Positions 37,179 to 47,388 of a stretch of 64,000 bases of DNA are shown one piece after another. This stretch comes from Lederbergia lenta NBRC 16444 (lineage in GTDB: Bacteria; Bacillota; Bacilli; Bacillales; Bacillaceae_C). Both the position numbers and the translations under genes were made by a program. The stretch's first letter is position 1. Each line of letters starts with the position of its first letter. The DNA is taken from positions 1,736,001-1,800,000 of the forward strand of contig NZ_BCVC01000001.1 of NCBI RefSeq assembly GCF_001591545.1, in the 5' to 3' direction. The notes under the pieces are model-generated. The model ran no database searches, was not told the origin of the DNA, and worked only from the letters and a program-made list of their open reading frames with translations.

Positions 37179-38593
37179 TTATAAAATAAACTCGCTTAAA
37201 TCCTTATTCTCTACAATAGCACCTAGTTTTTCATCGACATAATTTTTAGTGATATTTACTTTTTCTAAAGTAACTTCCGGTGCTTCAAACGATAGATCTT
37301 CAAGTAGTTTTTCCATAATTGTATGAAGACGTCTCGCTCCAATATTGTCTGTTTGTTGATTGACATTAAAAGCAATTTCAGCAAGTCTATAAATAGCATC
37401 GTCAGAAAATTCGATTTGTATACCTTCCGTTTCCAATAATGCAGTATATTGTTTTATCAAAGCATTATCCGGCTCTGTCAAAATACTGACAAAATCTGAA
37501 ATGGCTAGCTTTCCAAGTTCCACTCTAATCGGAAATCTTCCTTGAAGTTCAGGAATTAAATCCGATGGCTTCGCTATATGAAAGGCTCCAGACGCGATAA
37601 ATAACACATGATCCGTTTTTACAGGGCCGTATTTTGTAACTACTGTAGAACCTTCAACGATTGGTAAAATGTCACGCTGCACACCTTCTCTTGATACATC
37701 AGCGGATGAAGAATTACTAGCTTTGCTTGCAATTTTGTCAATTTCATCGATAAAGATGATTCCTGTTTGTTCCGCTCTAATGATAGCAGTTTGGGAAACT
37801 TCATCCATATCAATCATCTTCTGTGCTTCATCGTTTGTAAGGGCAACACGAGCATCTTTCACCGTTAAATTTCTTTTTTTCATTTTTTTGGGCATCAAAT
37901 TACTAAATGCATCCTGCATATTCATGCCCATTTGTTCCATCCCAGAACCTTGAAGCATATCAAACATAGATGGTTGCTGTTCTTCTAATTCAACTTGAAC
38001 CATTTGATCTTCAAGCTCTCCAGCGTTAAGTTTTTCTGAGATTATTTTTCTTTGTTCACGAATGCTATATTCGCGTTGCTTTTCTTCATCTTGTCCTCTT
38101 CTTGCTGTTGTCCACCGAAAATCATTTCAAATGGGTTTTTAAAGTTTTCAGTTTTTTTCTTAGAAGGAACAAGTAATTCAACAAGACGTTTATTAGCTTG
38201 TTTTTCGGCTTGTACTTTCACATCTTGCATTTTCTCGTCTTTCACAATTCTGATGGCTATTTCCATCAAATCTCTCACCATTGATTCTACGTCTCGACCT
38301 ACATAACCTACTTCGGTAAATTTTGTCGCCTCCACTTTTACAAATGGAGCTTTAACCAATTTTGCCATACGCCTAGCAATTTCTGTTTTACCGACACCAG
38401 TAGGACCCATCATTAAGATATTCTTCGGAATAATTTCATCGCGGATATCTGGATTAAGCAATCCCCGTCGGTATCGGTTACGAAGAGCTACTGCAACAGC
38501 CCTTTTAGCGTCTTTCTGACCAATAATATGTTGATCAAGCTTCTCTACAATTTGTCTTGGGGTCATGTTTGCCCCTTGCATCCTTGAGTCCAA
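37179..38593 (-). pseudogene. hslU: HslU/ClpY protease ATPase, interrupted by an apparent frameshift
   Basis: AAA+ unfoldase partner of HslV. Two frames together make one full-length HslU of about 471 aa. The first part (38593 to a stop at 38042) starts at TTG 38593 behind GGAGG, contains Walker A ([19 protein letters not shown]), and ends in out-of-frame NIAFVNKEK. The second frame is open from about 38126, is recognisable from [15 protein letters not shown], and holds [15 protein letters not shown], Walker B ([13 protein letters not shown]), sensor and C-terminal NKDLSEFIL, ending at 37179. One base is missing (or two extra) around 38085-38110, in the variable I-domain. This could be a true mutation or a sequencing error. 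An internal ATG at 38003 could start a separate C-terminal piece. Confidence 0.88.
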
Positions 38594-38628
38594 TCCGTTT
38601 CCTCCTTTGCAACTTTAAGCAAACAAGT

Positions 38629-39171
38629 TTAAATTTCTTCGACGATAATATTCCGATTCGTATACACACAAATATCCGCGGCTATTTCTAAAGCAGCAGT
38701 TGCCATTTCTTTAGCTGATAGATGATCCGCAGCATATTGTTTTAATGACCTGCCAGCAGCAAGCGCATAATTCCCACCTGAACCAATCGCAAGTATTCCA
38801 TCATCCGGTTCAATCACTTCGCCGGTTCCTGAAACTAACAATAGATGACTTTTATCCATGACAATTAGCATTGCTTCAAGTTTACGCAATACTTTATCAC
38901 TTCGCCATTCCTTCGCTAATTCAACGGACGCCCTTTGCAAGTTTCCATTAAATTCTTGAAGTTTCTCTTCGAATTTTTCAAACAGTGTAAAGGCATCTGC
39001 GACTGACCCCGCAAAGCCAGCTAGTATTTTGCCATTAAACAATTTCCGGACTTTTCTTGCAGTATGCTTCATGACGACAGCATTGCCAAATGTCACTTGG
39101 CCATCGCCTGCCATTGCACACTCTCCTTTATGTTGAACAGCAAAAATCGTTGTGGCATGAAATTGTCCCAT
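38629..39171 (-). CDS. hslV: HslV/ClpQ protease subunit
   Basis: Proteasome-like peptidase that pairs with HslU. 180 aa from ATG 39171, 8 nt behind AAGGAGGG; the ORF extending to 39198 runs through that Shine-Dalgarno. It begins [21 protein letters not shown]. subtilis ClpQ (CodW) has Ser at position 2, reported as its nucleophile; here position 2 is Gly, so the likely nucleophile is the Thr in HATTIF after removal of the short leader. [20 protein letters not shown] and [20 protein letters not shown] are conserved. It lies between xerC and the frameshifted hslU. Confidence 0.95.
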   Translation of the reverse strand: MGQFHATTIFAVQHKGECAMAGDGQVTFGNAVVMKHTARKVRKLFNGKILAGFAGSVADAFTLFEKFEEKLQEFNGNLQRASVELAKEWRSDKVLRKLEAMLIVMDKSHLLLVSGTGEVIEPDDGILAIGSGGNYALAAGRSLKQYAADHLSAKEMATAALEIAADICVYTNRNIIVEEI

Positions 39172-39190
39172 TGTTATCCCTCCTTCATGA

Positions 39191-40090
39191 CTATGCACGG
39201 GGATGAAAATTCATATAAGTTTTTCTCAAGTGTTCCTTAGTCACATGAGTATAAACCTGTGTTGAAGATAAATGTGCATGCCCCAGCAATTCCTGTACTG
39301 TCCGCATATCCGCACCATTATTTAACAAATGTGTGGCAAAACTGTGGCGCAGCATATGTGGATGAATTTTTCCTGTTAAAGATGCTTCAGCGATTATTTT
39401 ATTTAAAATATAACGAATTCCACGTGCAGTAAGAGGACCGCCTCGAGAATTAAGGAAGAGGTATTGATGCTGATTAGTGCCTAACAAATGTTGTCTTACT
39501 TCATTTATATAGATCTGTAAGGCATCTAATGCAAAACTTCCGAACGGAACATAACGTTCTTTCCGCCCTTTTCCTTTTACTAACAGGGTAGCAAAATCAA
39601 AATCCACATCTTTTAATTGAATGTTAGCACATTCGCTTACACGAATTCCTGTTGCATATAACAGCTCTAATAGTGCTAAATTTCGTTTTCCTAATGATGT
39701 AGGATTCGAACATGCCTCAAAAAGCAACTCCATCTCTTCTACATAAAAAAATTTAGGTAGCTTTATTCCTTCTTTCCTTTGGATGACAAGAGCAAAAGGA
39801 TTTTCCTTTACTTTTTCTTCCCTTAAAAGAAATTTAAAAAAACTACGTAGACATGATATTTTTCTCGCAGCACTAGAACGTGCATATTGTTGATTATATA
39901 AATCGGTAACATACAAGCGGGCATCCGAATATTCCACATCCATAAAAGCTTCTAAGCCCTGTGCTGTCATAAATAAAATAAAGTCATCAATATCTTTTCT
40001 ATAGAAATCAATTGTATACTGGGAATAGTTCTTCTCTATTTGTAAATATTCGATAAAACAATATACTGATTCATCTGAAAATTCTTTCAC
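39191..40090 (-). CDS. xerC: Tyrosine recombinase XerC (CodV)
   Basis: Chromosome dimer resolution recombinase acting at dif with XerD/RipX. 299 aa: an N-terminal SAM-like core-binding domain ([20 protein letters not shown]) and a catalytic domain with Arg in [16 protein letters not shown], His-x-x-Arg in [17 protein letters not shown], His in [11 protein letters not shown], and Tyr in VYTHVT. The start is GTG 40090, behind GAGGTG. First gene of the xerC-hslV-hslU-codY set. Confidence 0.95.
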   Translation of the reverse strand: MKEFSDESVYCFIEYLQIEKNYSQYTIDFYRKDIDDFILFMTAQGLEAFMDVEYSDARLYVTDLYNQQYARSSAARKISCLRSFFKFLLREEKVKENPFALVIQRKEGIKLPKFFYVEEMELLFEACSNPTSLGKRNLALLELLYATGIRVSECANIQLKDVDFDFATLLVKGKGRKERYVPFGSFALDALQIYINEVRQHLLGTNQHQYLFLNSRGGPLTARGIRYILNKIIAEASLTGKIHPHMLRHSFATHLLNNGADMRTVQELLGHAHLSSTQVYTHVTKEHLRKTYMNFHPRA

Positions 40091-40150
40091 AGGTTCACCT
40101 CATAAAGACTACTAAAGATTAACATACTTTAGTAGTCAGCGCAATAAATG

Positions 40151-41455
40151 TTACAAATTTTTCACAAAGTTTTGAATTGTTCGCAACGCTCTTTCCCCGT
40201 ACTGCTCATTCCTTAGCTTTTTATCTTTTATTTTTTCCGGCAAATCAGGCAGCAAACCGAAATTCACATTCATTGGTTGAAAGTTTTTTGCCCCAGTTGC
40301 CGTAATATAATTAGCCATGCTTCCCATTGTTGTTTCTTTAGGGAAAACAACTGGATCTTCTCCAATAGCTAAACGGGCGGCATTAATACCTGCAATCAAT
40401 CCGCTTGCTGCAGATTCTACATACCCTTCTACACCTGTCATTTGACCAGCAAAAAATAATGTCGGGCGTTCTTTAAATTGATATGTAGGTGCAAGTACGT
40501 TAGGAGAATTAATAAAAGTATTCCTGTGCATTACTCCATACCTGACAACCTCTGCATTTTCCAAACCAGGTATCAGACGAAGAACTTCCTTTTGAGGGCC
40601 CCATTTTAGATGCGTTTGGAAGCCTACTAAGTTGTACAACGTACCCGCAGCATCATCTTGACGAAGTTGGACTACTGCATAGGGTCTTTTTCCAGTTCGA
40701 GGATCTTCAAGCCCTACAGGTTTCATCGGGCCAAACAACATTGTTTTTTTTCCTCTTCCAGCCATAACTTCAATGGGCATGCACCCTTCAAAGAAGATTT
40801 CTTTTTCAAATTCTTTTAATGGTACTGTTTCGGCAGTAATTAAAGCCTCATAAAAACGATCAAATTCTTCTTCAGTCATTGGACAGTTTAGATAAGCAGC
40901 CTCACCTTTATCATAACGGGATTTTAAATAAACTTTATCCATATCAATACTGTCTTTCTCAATGATAGGTGCAGCAGCATCATAAAAATATAAATATTCC
41001 TCAGCAGTCAGTTCTAGAAGTTGCTTAGATAGTAATTCACTTGTTAGAGGTCCAGTCGCTATAATTGTAATCCCTTCTGGAATCTCTTTTATTTCTTCAT
41101 TAAATACCTCGATAAGAGGATGCTGTTTAACTTTTTCAGTAACGTAGCCCGCAAATTCATGCCTATCGACTGCTAGCGCTCCACCGGCTGGAACAGATGA
41201 GCGATCTGCTGCACTAATAATGACAGAGTCAAGTAATCGCATCTCTTCTTTCAACACACCTACCGCGTTCGCCAATGTGTTGGAACGTAGCGAATTCGAA
41301 CACACTAGTTCTGCAAATTTATCCGTATGGTGAGCCGGTGTTTGTTTTATCGGTCTCATTTCAAATAACTTTACATGGATACCTCTTTTGGCTAATTGCC
41401 AAGCAGCTTCACTGCCTGCAAGACCGGCCCCAACTACATTTACGGTTTGCGTCAT
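40151..41455 (-). CDS. trmFO: Folate-dependent tRNA U54 methyltransferase TrmFO
   Basis: FAD-dependent enzyme that uses methylenetetrahydrofolate to make m5U54 in tRNA (formerly Gid). 434 aa. N-terminal FAD-binding motif [21 protein letters not shown]; family blocks [20 protein letters not shown] and [20 protein letters not shown] are clear. GGGAGG precedes ATG 41455. It lies downstream of topA behind a terminator and 60 bp upstream of xerC. Confidence 0.97.
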   Translation of the reverse strand: MTQTVNVVGAGLAGSEAAWQLAKRGIHVKLFEMRPIKQTPAHHTDKFAELVCSNSLRSNTLANAVGVLKEEMRLLDSVIISAADRSSVPAGGALAVDRHEFAGYVTEKVKQHPLIEVFNEEIKEIPEGITIIATGPLTSELLSKQLLELTAEEYLYFYDAAAPIIEKDSIDMDKVYLKSRYDKGEAAYLNCPMTEEEFDRFYEALITAETVPLKEFEKEIFFEGCMPIEVMAGRGKKTMLFGPMKPVGLEDPRTGKRPYAVVQLRQDDAAGTLYNLVGFQTHLKWGPQKEVLRLIPGLENAEVVRYGVMHRNTFINSPNVLAPTYQFKERPTLFFAGQMTGVEGYVESAASGLIAGINAARLAIGEDPVVFPKETTMGSMANYITATGAKNFQPMNVNFGLLPDLPEKIKDKKLRNEQYGERALRTIQNFVKNL

Positions 41456-41578
41456 TTATATGCCTCCCAAAAAATATCAATATCATCTATACAGTACACA
41501 ATGCTTATTGCATTTTACACTAATGATCCATGAAAGAAAAATAATGCGCATTGAATTTTTTAATTATGACAAAAAATT

Positions 41579-41612
41579 CACCACTTAGAGTGAAGACTCT
41601 TAAGTGGTGTTT
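41579..41612 (-). terminator. Terminator after topA
   Basis: On the minus strand CACCACTTAAGAGT-cttc-ACTCTAAGTGGTG pairs over about 13 bp with one bulge and is followed by AATTTTTTG. It lies just past the topA stop. Confidence 0.85.
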
Positions 41613-41620
41613 AAATAATA

Positions 41621-43696
41621 TTACTGCTGAGACAACTCTTTATAATCACAACTCGTACATTGAACTTGAATTCCTTTTTTAAGTTTTTTCTCCACAAGTG
41701 TGCTACTACACTTAGGACACGGCCGTTCAATCGGCTTATCCCATGAAATAAATTCGCATTCTGGGTAGCGATCACAGCCATAAAAGATTCGTTTTTTCTT
41801 ACTTTTCCGCTCAATAATTTCTCCTTGTTTACAAGTTGGACACTTTACTCCAATTTGTTTCACAATCGCTTTCGTATTTCTACATTCAGGGAAGTTGCTG
41901 CATGCCATGAATTTACCATAGCGACCCATTTTAATAATCATCGGATTACCACAAAGATCACAATCTTCTCCTGCGTACTCATCTTCAATTTCTACTTCGC
42001 GCATTTCAATCTCAGCTTTTTTTAAATTAACCTCGAATCCTTTATAAAATTCATCTATAATCGAAACCCACGCAATCTTTCCTTCTTCAATTTCATCTAG
42101 TTCACTTTCCATTTTTACTGTAAACTCGACGTTAATCACTTCCGGAAAAAATTCCATTATGAGCTCTAATACAATTTCACCAAGCTCTGTAGGTATGAAG
42201 CGTTTATTTTCTAACGCCACATAACCTCGTTTTTGAATCGTATCAAGTGTTGGGGCGTATGTCGATGGTCTTCCTATCCCAAGTTCTTCAAGGGTTTTAA
42301 CAAGTCTAGCTTCCGTATACCTTGGAGGCGGCTGAGTGAAATGCTGTTTTGGACTGATTTTGTCAGCAATTACTTCGTCTCCTTCAACCAAATCCGGTAG
42401 AAAGTTTTCTTTTTCTTCTAATTGATCGTCGGAACCTTCTACATATACTTTCATAAAACCAGAAAATTTAACCTTTGACCCATTCGCTCGAAAAATTACT
42501 TCACCATTCTGTAAATCTACAGCCATCGTATCCATTACAGCGGGTGCCATTTGACTTGCAATAAATCTTTCCCAAATAAGCTTATATAATCTTAATTGGT
42601 CTCTACTTAAAAATGCCTTAACAGAGCTTGGTTCACGCAATGTGCTTGTAGGTCTCACAGCTTCATGCGCATCTTGGGTTTTTCCTTTTTTCTTCGCTTT
42701 TGGTTTATCGGATTTTAAATACTCACTGCCATATTTAGAGGAAATAAATTCTGCGGCTTCCTCTTGAGCTACCTCGGAAATTCTAGTAGAATCTGTACGC
42801 ATATACGTAATCAAACCGACAGTACCTTCTTTACCTATGTCCATTCCTTCATAAAGCTGTTGAGCAAGCATCATTGTTTTTCTTGCCCGAAAGTTTAACT
42901 TCCTAGCCGCTTCCTGTTGTAAAGATGATGTAGTAAATGGTAGAGCTGGATTTCTTTTTCTTTCTTTTTTCACAACGGAGACAACTTTAAATACATCATC
43001 TGAAAGCTTATCCATTACTGAATTAACGTCCGCTTCCGAACTTAGCTTTGTTTTTTTTCCTTTTAAACCATAAAAACCGGCTTGAAAATCATTTTTGTCT
43101 TTTTTAAATTCTCCATCAATGGACCAATATTCCTCAGGTATAAAATTCTTTATTTCGTTTTCTCGATCGATTACTAATCGAAGCGCTACTGATTGTACAC
43201 GGCCTGCACTCAAACCCTTCTTCACTTTCTTCCATAGTAATGGGCTAATATTGTAACCTACAAGCCTATCAAGAATACGTCTTGCTTGCTGTGCATCAAC
43301 AAGGTCCATATTAATTGGCCTCGGATGTTTAAACGACTCTTTAATTGCATCTTTTGTAATTTCATTGAAAACTACTCGGCAATTAGAATGGATATCCACA
43401 TCAAGACTATTTGCTAAATGCCATGCTATCGCTTCCCCTTCACGATCCGGGTCAGCTGCGAGAAAAATCTTTTTCGCTTTTTTAGCTGCAGTCCTTAATT
43501 CTTTCATTACTGGACCTTTGCCTCTGATTGTAATATATTTGGGTTCAAAGTTTTGTTCAACATCTACTCCCATTTGACTCTTTGGTAAATCACGCACATG
43601 GCCCATGGATGCCTTTACTTTATATTTTTTTCCTAAATAACGTTCTATTGTTTTTGCCTTAGCTGGCGATTCTACAATTACTAAGTAATCTGACAT
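41621..43696 (-). CDS. topA: DNA topoisomerase I
   Basis: Type IA topoisomerase that relaxes negative supercoils. 691 aa, the B. subtilis length. TOPRIM domain at the N-terminus ([36 protein letters not shown]), active-site Tyr in [14 protein letters not shown] near residue 300, and three C-terminal zinc-ribbon modules: CDLCGNPM...[15 protein letters not shown]...CDRYPEC and CPKCSS...CTSCD. GGGAGG precedes ATG 43696. A consensus-like promoter lies about 55-80 bp upstream, so it is probably transcribed separately from dprA. Confidence 0.97.
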   Translation of the reverse strand: MSDYLVIVESPAKAKTIERYLGKKYKVKASMGHVRDLPKSQMGVDVEQNFEPKYITIRGKGPVMKELRTAAKKAKKIFLAADPDREGEAIAWHLANSLDVDIHSNCRVVFNEITKDAIKESFKHPRPINMDLVDAQQARRILDRLVGYNISPLLWKKVKKGLSAGRVQSVALRLVIDRENEIKNFIPEEYWSIDGEFKKDKNDFQAGFYGLKGKKTKLSSEADVNSVMDKLSDDVFKVVSVVKKERKRNPALPFTTSSLQQEAARKLNFRARKTMMLAQQLYEGMDIGKEGTVGLITYMRTDSTRISEVAQEEAAEFISSKYGSEYLKSDKPKAKKKGKTQDAHEAVRPTSTLREPSSVKAFLSRDQLRLYKLIWERFIASQMAPAVMDTMAVDLQNGEVIFRANGSKVKFSGFMKVYVEGSDDQLEEKENFLPDLVEGDEVIADKISPKQHFTQPPPRYTEARLVKTLEELGIGRPSTYAPTLDTIQKRGYVALENKRFIPTELGEIVLELIMEFFPEVINVEFTVKMESELDEIEEGKIAWVSIIDEFYKGFEVNLKKAEIEMREVEIEDEYAGEDCDLCGNPMIIKMGRYGKFMACSNFPECRNTKAIVKQIGVKCPTCKQGEIIERKSKKKRIFYGCDRYPECEFISWDKPIERPCPKCSSTLVEKKLKKGIQVQCTSCDYKELSQQ

Positions 43697-43749
43697 GCAA
43701 AAATCCTCCCTAGAGGTTAATAATAAATTCCATCTATAAATTAGAGTAA

Positions 43750-43778
43750 ATACTATACGCCCATTTTATATTTGTCAA
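43750..43778 (-). promoter_or_regulatory. Sigma-A promoter of topA
   Basis: Minus-strand TTGACA (43778-43773), 17-nt spacer, TAGTAT (43755-43750). The -35 is a perfect match; the -10 matches 4 of 6. The predicted start site is about 45-50 bp before topA. Confidence 0.7.
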
Positions 43779-43917
43779 TGAAGGATAAAATGTGACAGAT
43801 GGAAATTCATTATATTCCAATTCTATATCTTTTGAAAATCTATCCTACAATAGAAGGAATTGCAAGCTTTTTAATTTTTATCATTACATTTTTAGTGGTT
43901 TATAGGGATAGAAACTT

Positions 43918-44796
43918 CTAATCTAGGTTTAGTTCTTCCAGAATATCTTGGCCACTAGCTACCAATTTAGCACCTTGTTGAATCAGGTGGTTTGTCCCAA
44001 CAGAAAGCGGTTGATTGATTTGACCGGGTAAAGCAAATACCTCACGCCCAGCTTCCAATGCCTGGTCAGCAGTGATTAAAGAACCACTTCTGCTTTTAGC
44101 TTGTATAACAATAGTACCAAGCGTCATCCCACTAATAATTCTATTTCTCATTGGAAAATGCCATTTTTCCGGTCTCCATATTGGAGGATATTCTGATATT
44201 AATAAATGAGCATGCTGTATTTTATCTGCTAGTTGTTTGTTTTCACGAGGATAAATATGAAAAAATCCACCACCTAGTACAGCAATTGTTTTTCCGCCGT
44301 GCGCAATTGTACTTTCATGTGCTATTGTATCTGTTCCTTTTGCCAAACCGCTAACAATGACAAATTTTTTTTCGACTAGAGGTGGTAATAGTAGCTCAAT
44401 CGCCTCTCTAGCATAATTATCAGCATCCCGAGCTCCTACGATTGCGATTGCTTTGTTTGATAATAAGGACCTGTCTCCTTTTGAGAATAAAACAAGTGGC
44501 GGATCATGAATTTCTCGTAGTAATTGAGGGTATTCCGGGTGATTATATGGGATGATCACAATATTTTCCTTCGCATAAAGTTCAAGTAACTTTTTCGTTT
44601 GGATAGCATGAAATTCACGGGAAAACTTTAGCATTTGGGAAGGAGTAAGCTGTAGATATCGTTGAAGATTGTTAAGTGAAGTGGAATACAAGTTTTTAAG
44701 GTCGGGGTCAAAACGTAATAGGTTTTTGATTGTTTTATTGCCGATTGACCGACAATGAATGAGGTGGAGCAATTTTTCTTGAAAAATAAGAATCAC
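43918..44796 (-). CDS. dprA: DNA-processing protein DprA/Smf
   Basis: Binds incoming single-stranded DNA during transformation and loads RecA. 292 aa as the longest frame. The Rossmann-like domain shows IAIVGARDADNYAREAIELL, IVSGLAKGTDTIAHEST and AVLGGGFFHIYPREN; RNRIISGMTLGTIVIQAKSR follows. The start is unclear: GTG 44796 directly abuts AAGGA, with no usable spacing. The only codons at normal distance are non-standard (ATT about 9 nt downstream), and a TTG lies further in. The family N-terminus (FQEKLLHLIHC) supports a start within these first codons. Flanked by topA and sucD. Confidence 0.92.
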   Translation of the reverse strand: MILIFQEKLLHLIHCRSIGNKTIKNLLRFDPDLKNLYSTSLNNLQRYLQLTPSQMLKFSREFHAIQTKKLLELYAKENIVIIPYNHPEYPQLLREIHDPPLVLFSKGDRSLLSNKAIAIVGARDADNYAREAIELLLPPLVEKKFVIVSGLAKGTDTIAHESTIAHGGKTIAVLGGGFFHIYPRENKQLADKIQHAHLLISEYPPIWRPEKWHFPMRNRIISGMTLGTIVIQAKSRSGSLITADQALEAGREVFALPGQINQPLSVGTNHLIQQGAKLVASGQDILEELNLD

Positions 44797-44812
44797 TTCC
44801 TTTTTTATTGGT

Positions 44813-44856
44813 AGTGAAATAACCCCTCATTTTGGAGGGGTTATCTCACTAATAAT
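44813..44856 (-). terminator. Terminator after sucD
   Basis: On the minus strand GTGA-ga-TAACCCCTC-caaaat-GAGGGGTTA-tt-TCAC makes a stem of nine plus four pairs; the following T-tract is short. It starts at the sucD stop and reaches to within 17 bp of the first dprA codon. Confidence 0.7.
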
Positions 44857-45758
44857 CAATGTGTTTTACATTTTTCATACAAGCCTTTTTCTTTCAATAC
44901 TTCGATCAATGTTTCACCAATGACAGAAGGTGTTTCTGCAACTTTAATGCCACATTCATTCATGACACGCATTTTTTCATCCGCAGTACCTTTACCGCCA
45001 GAAATAATCGCTCCTGCATGGCCCATACGCTTCCCTGGAGGCGCTGTACGCCCGCCGATAAAGCCAACCACAGGTTTAGTCATATTAGCCTTCACCCATT
45101 CAGCTGCTTCTTCCTCGGCAGTCCCGCCAATTTCTCCGATCATAATGACCGCTTCTGTTTCCGGGTCTTCATTAAATGCTTTCAAAACATCTATAAAGTT
45201 TGTACCATTTACTGGATCTCCACCTATACCTACAGCTGTCGTTTGGCCAACTCCAGCTTGTGACAACTGATGTACTGCTTCATATGTCAATGTACCTGAA
45301 CGAGAAACAACGCCAACATGGCCTTTTGTATGAATATAGCCTGGCATAATACCAATCTTACATTCATCCGGAGTGATAACTCCTGGACAGTTAGGGCCAA
45401 CAAGACGAGTCTTCTTCCCTTCCATATAACGCTTCACATTGATCATGTCAATAACTGGGATATGCTCTGTAATACAAATAACTAGATCCAATTCTGCATC
45501 AACAGCTTCCATGATTGCATCTGCTGCAAATGGTGCTGGTACGTAGATAACAGAAGCATTTGCTCCCGTCTCTTTAACAGCGTCTTCCACAGTGTTAAAA
45601 ACCGGAACACCCGCTGCTTCCGATCCGCCTTTTCCTGGTGTAACACCACCGACAATTTTCGTCCCATATTCAAGCATTTGCTCTGTATGGAAAAGAGCTG
45701 TTGAGCCGGTGATCCCTTGGACAATTACTTTTGTATCTTTATTTACAAAAACACTCAT
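44856..45758 (-). CDS. sucD: Succinyl-CoA ligase, alpha subunit
   Basis: TCA-cycle enzyme interconverting succinyl-CoA and succinate with substrate-level ATP formation. 300 aa. CoA-binding N-terminal domain ([29 protein letters not shown]), [20 protein letters not shown], and the phosphorylated His in [19 protein letters not shown]. It lies 82 bp downstream of sucC, forming the sucCD unit closed by a hairpin. Confidence 0.97.
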   Translation of the reverse strand: MSVFVNKDTKVIVQGITGSTALFHTEQMLEYGTKIVGGVTPGKGGSEAAGVPVFNTVEDAVKETGANASVIYVPAPFAADAIMEAVDAELDLVICITEHIPVIDMINVKRYMEGKKTRLVGPNCPGVITPDECKIGIMPGYIHTKGHVGVVSRSGTLTYEAVHQLSQAGVGQTTAVGIGGDPVNGTNFIDVLKAFNEDPETEAVIMIGEIGGTAEEEAAEWVKANMTKPVVGFIGGRTAPPGKRMGHAGAIISGGKGTADEKMRVMNECGIKVAETPSVIGETLIEVLKEKGLYEKCKTH

Positions 45759-45840
45759 GATTTTCCCTGCCTTTCAAATTTCTGGCTACATCATATACAG
45801 ACTGGGCATGGCCCGAATATATGAAAATATCTTTTATTTA

Positions 45841-47001
45841 TTAACCTACTAATTCAACGATTTTTTGAGCTCCATCTGCCATAGATTCAGCTGCAATAAT
45901 ATTCAGTCCTGATTCATTCAAGATTTTTTTACCAAGGTCCACATTTGTTCCTTCTAATCTCACAACGAGTGGAACTTCAAGACTTACTTGTTTTGCCGCT
46001 TCTACTACCCCGGTAGCAATGATGTCACATTTCATGATTCCGCCAAAAATATTTACAAAAATACCTTTTACATTTTCATCAGAAAGAATAATCTTGAAAG
46101 CTTCTGTTACTTTTTCAGCAGTAGCACCGCCCCCAACATCGAGGAAGTTAGCGGGATCTCCACCATAGTGCTTAATGATATCCATTGTTGCCATCGCCAG
46201 ACCAGCACCGTTTACCATACAGCCAATATTACCTTCAAGGGAAATATAGCTTAGATCATATTTAGAAGCCTCTATTTCCTTTGGATCCTCCTCATCAAGA
46301 TCGCGGTACTCTAGAATATCCTTATGTTTAAATAAAGCGTTCGCATCAAAATTGAGTTTTGCATCTAGAGCGATTACATTGCCGTCACCAGTTACTACTA
46401 GAGGATTGATTTCTGCAATAGAACAATCTTTTTCCTCGAATGCTTTGTAAAGGCTTAACATAAACTTAGCAGCTTTCCCAACGAGTTCTTTCGGGATATT
46501 AATATTAAAGGCAACTCTCCTTGCCTGGAACCCCGTTAGACCTATTGCTGGATCCACTACTTCATAAAAAATCTTTTCTGGAGTTTGCTCTGCAACTTCC
46601 TCGATTTCTGTACCACCTTCTTCAGATGCCATCAAAACGATGCGATCTGTGGCACGGTCGACAACTAGTCCTACGTAATACTCTTTTTTAATATCGCAGC
46701 CTTCTTCAATAAGAAGACGCTTAACTTCTTTACCTTCAGGTCCTGTTTGCGGAGTTACTAATGTTTTACCTAGGATCTCTTCGGCATATGTACGTACTTC
46801 TTCTAAATTTTTTGCTACTTTTACCCCGCCGGCTTTTCCTCTTCCACCCGCATGGATTTGTGCTTTTACGACACTTACGTCGCTGCCTAGTTCTTTCGCC
46901 GCTTCAACAGCTTCTTCAACGGTAAAAGCAACTTTGCCTGCAGGTACAGTTACCCCATACTTTCTGAGGATTTCTTTACCTTGATACTCATGGATATTCA
47001 T
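45841..47001 (-). CDS. sucC: Succinyl-CoA ligase, beta subunit
   Basis: Nucleotide-binding ATP-grasp subunit. 386 aa from ATG 47001 ([17 protein letters not shown]), behind GGAGG; the ORF continuing to 47019 is in-frame leader. Motifs: [40 protein letters not shown], and [19 protein letters not shown]. Probably transcribed with sucD. The 95-bp gap to ylqH may hold its promoter, not clearly recognisable. Confidence 0.97.
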   Translation of the reverse strand: MNIHEYQGKEILRKYGVTVPAGKVAFTVEEAVEAAKELGSDVSVVKAQIHAGGRGKAGGVKVAKNLEEVRTYAEEILGKTLVTPQTGPEGKEVKRLLIEEGCDIKKEYYVGLVVDRATDRIVLMASEEGGTEIEEVAEQTPEKIFYEVVDPAIGLTGFQARRVAFNINIPKELVGKAAKFMLSLYKAFEEKDCSIAEINPLVVTGDGNVIALDAKLNFDANALFKHKDILEYRDLDEEDPKEIEASKYDLSYISLEGNIGCMVNGAGLAMATMDIIKHYGGDPANFLDVGGGATAEKVTEAFKIILSDENVKGIFVNIFGGIMKCDIIATGVVEAAKQVSLEVPLVVRLEGTNVDLGKKILNESGLNIIAAESMADGAQKIVELVG

Positions 47002-47097
47002 TTTACATCCTCCTGTCAAACTCTCAAAAAAATAGATTGCGCTTTAATTGTATTAAATGCAGGGAAAGATGTCCACCTTTATCGACCGAAACTGACA

Positions 47098-47388
47098 TTA
47101 ACTATTTTGGTTTCTATCTAGCCGATATACAAACGCGAACACTTCTGCGACAGCTTTATATAATTCTTCTGGAATTGTCTCATTCATATTTAATTGACTT
47201 AGTAATCCAACAAGTGTTGAATCCTGTTGAATAGGTATTTCATTTTCCTTTGCTTTTTCTAAAATATTTTCCGCTACTATTCCTTTCCCCTTCGCAATAA
47301 CCATTGGTGCCTCTTGTGTGCCTTGTTGATATTTTAATGCAATAGCTTCTATTTTTGAATTGTCTATTTGAATTTTTTTATGTCTCAT
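47098..47388 (-). CDS. ylqH: YlqH, FlhB C-terminal-domain-like protein
   Basis: 96 aa, related to the cytoplasmic C-terminal part of FlhB/EscU export-switch proteins: IEAIALKYQQGTQEAPMVIA, GIVAENILEKAKENEIPIQQ, and IPEELYKAVAEVFAFVYRLD. The NPTH autocleavage motif and all membrane helices of true FlhB are absent. It overlaps ylqG by 4 bp (ATGA). YlqG has a FliK-like end, so the pair mirrors the FliK-FlhB partnership. No function is established to my knowledge; a link to flagellar export is inference. Confidence 0.9.
   Translation of the reverse strand: MRHKKIQIDNSKIEAIALKYQQGTQEAPMVIAKGKGIVAENILEKAKENEIPIQQDSTLVGLLSQLNMNETIPEELYKAVAEVFAFVYRLDRNQNS

Noticed and set aside
38045-38126. Programmed -1 ribosomal frameshifting in hslU
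   Set aside because: The overlap has no X-XXY-YYZ heptamer in the needed frame and no obvious stimulatory stem; homologous hslU genes are single frames.
45482-45724. 80-aa minus-strand ORF inside sucD
   Set aside because: Out-of-frame shadow of sucD.
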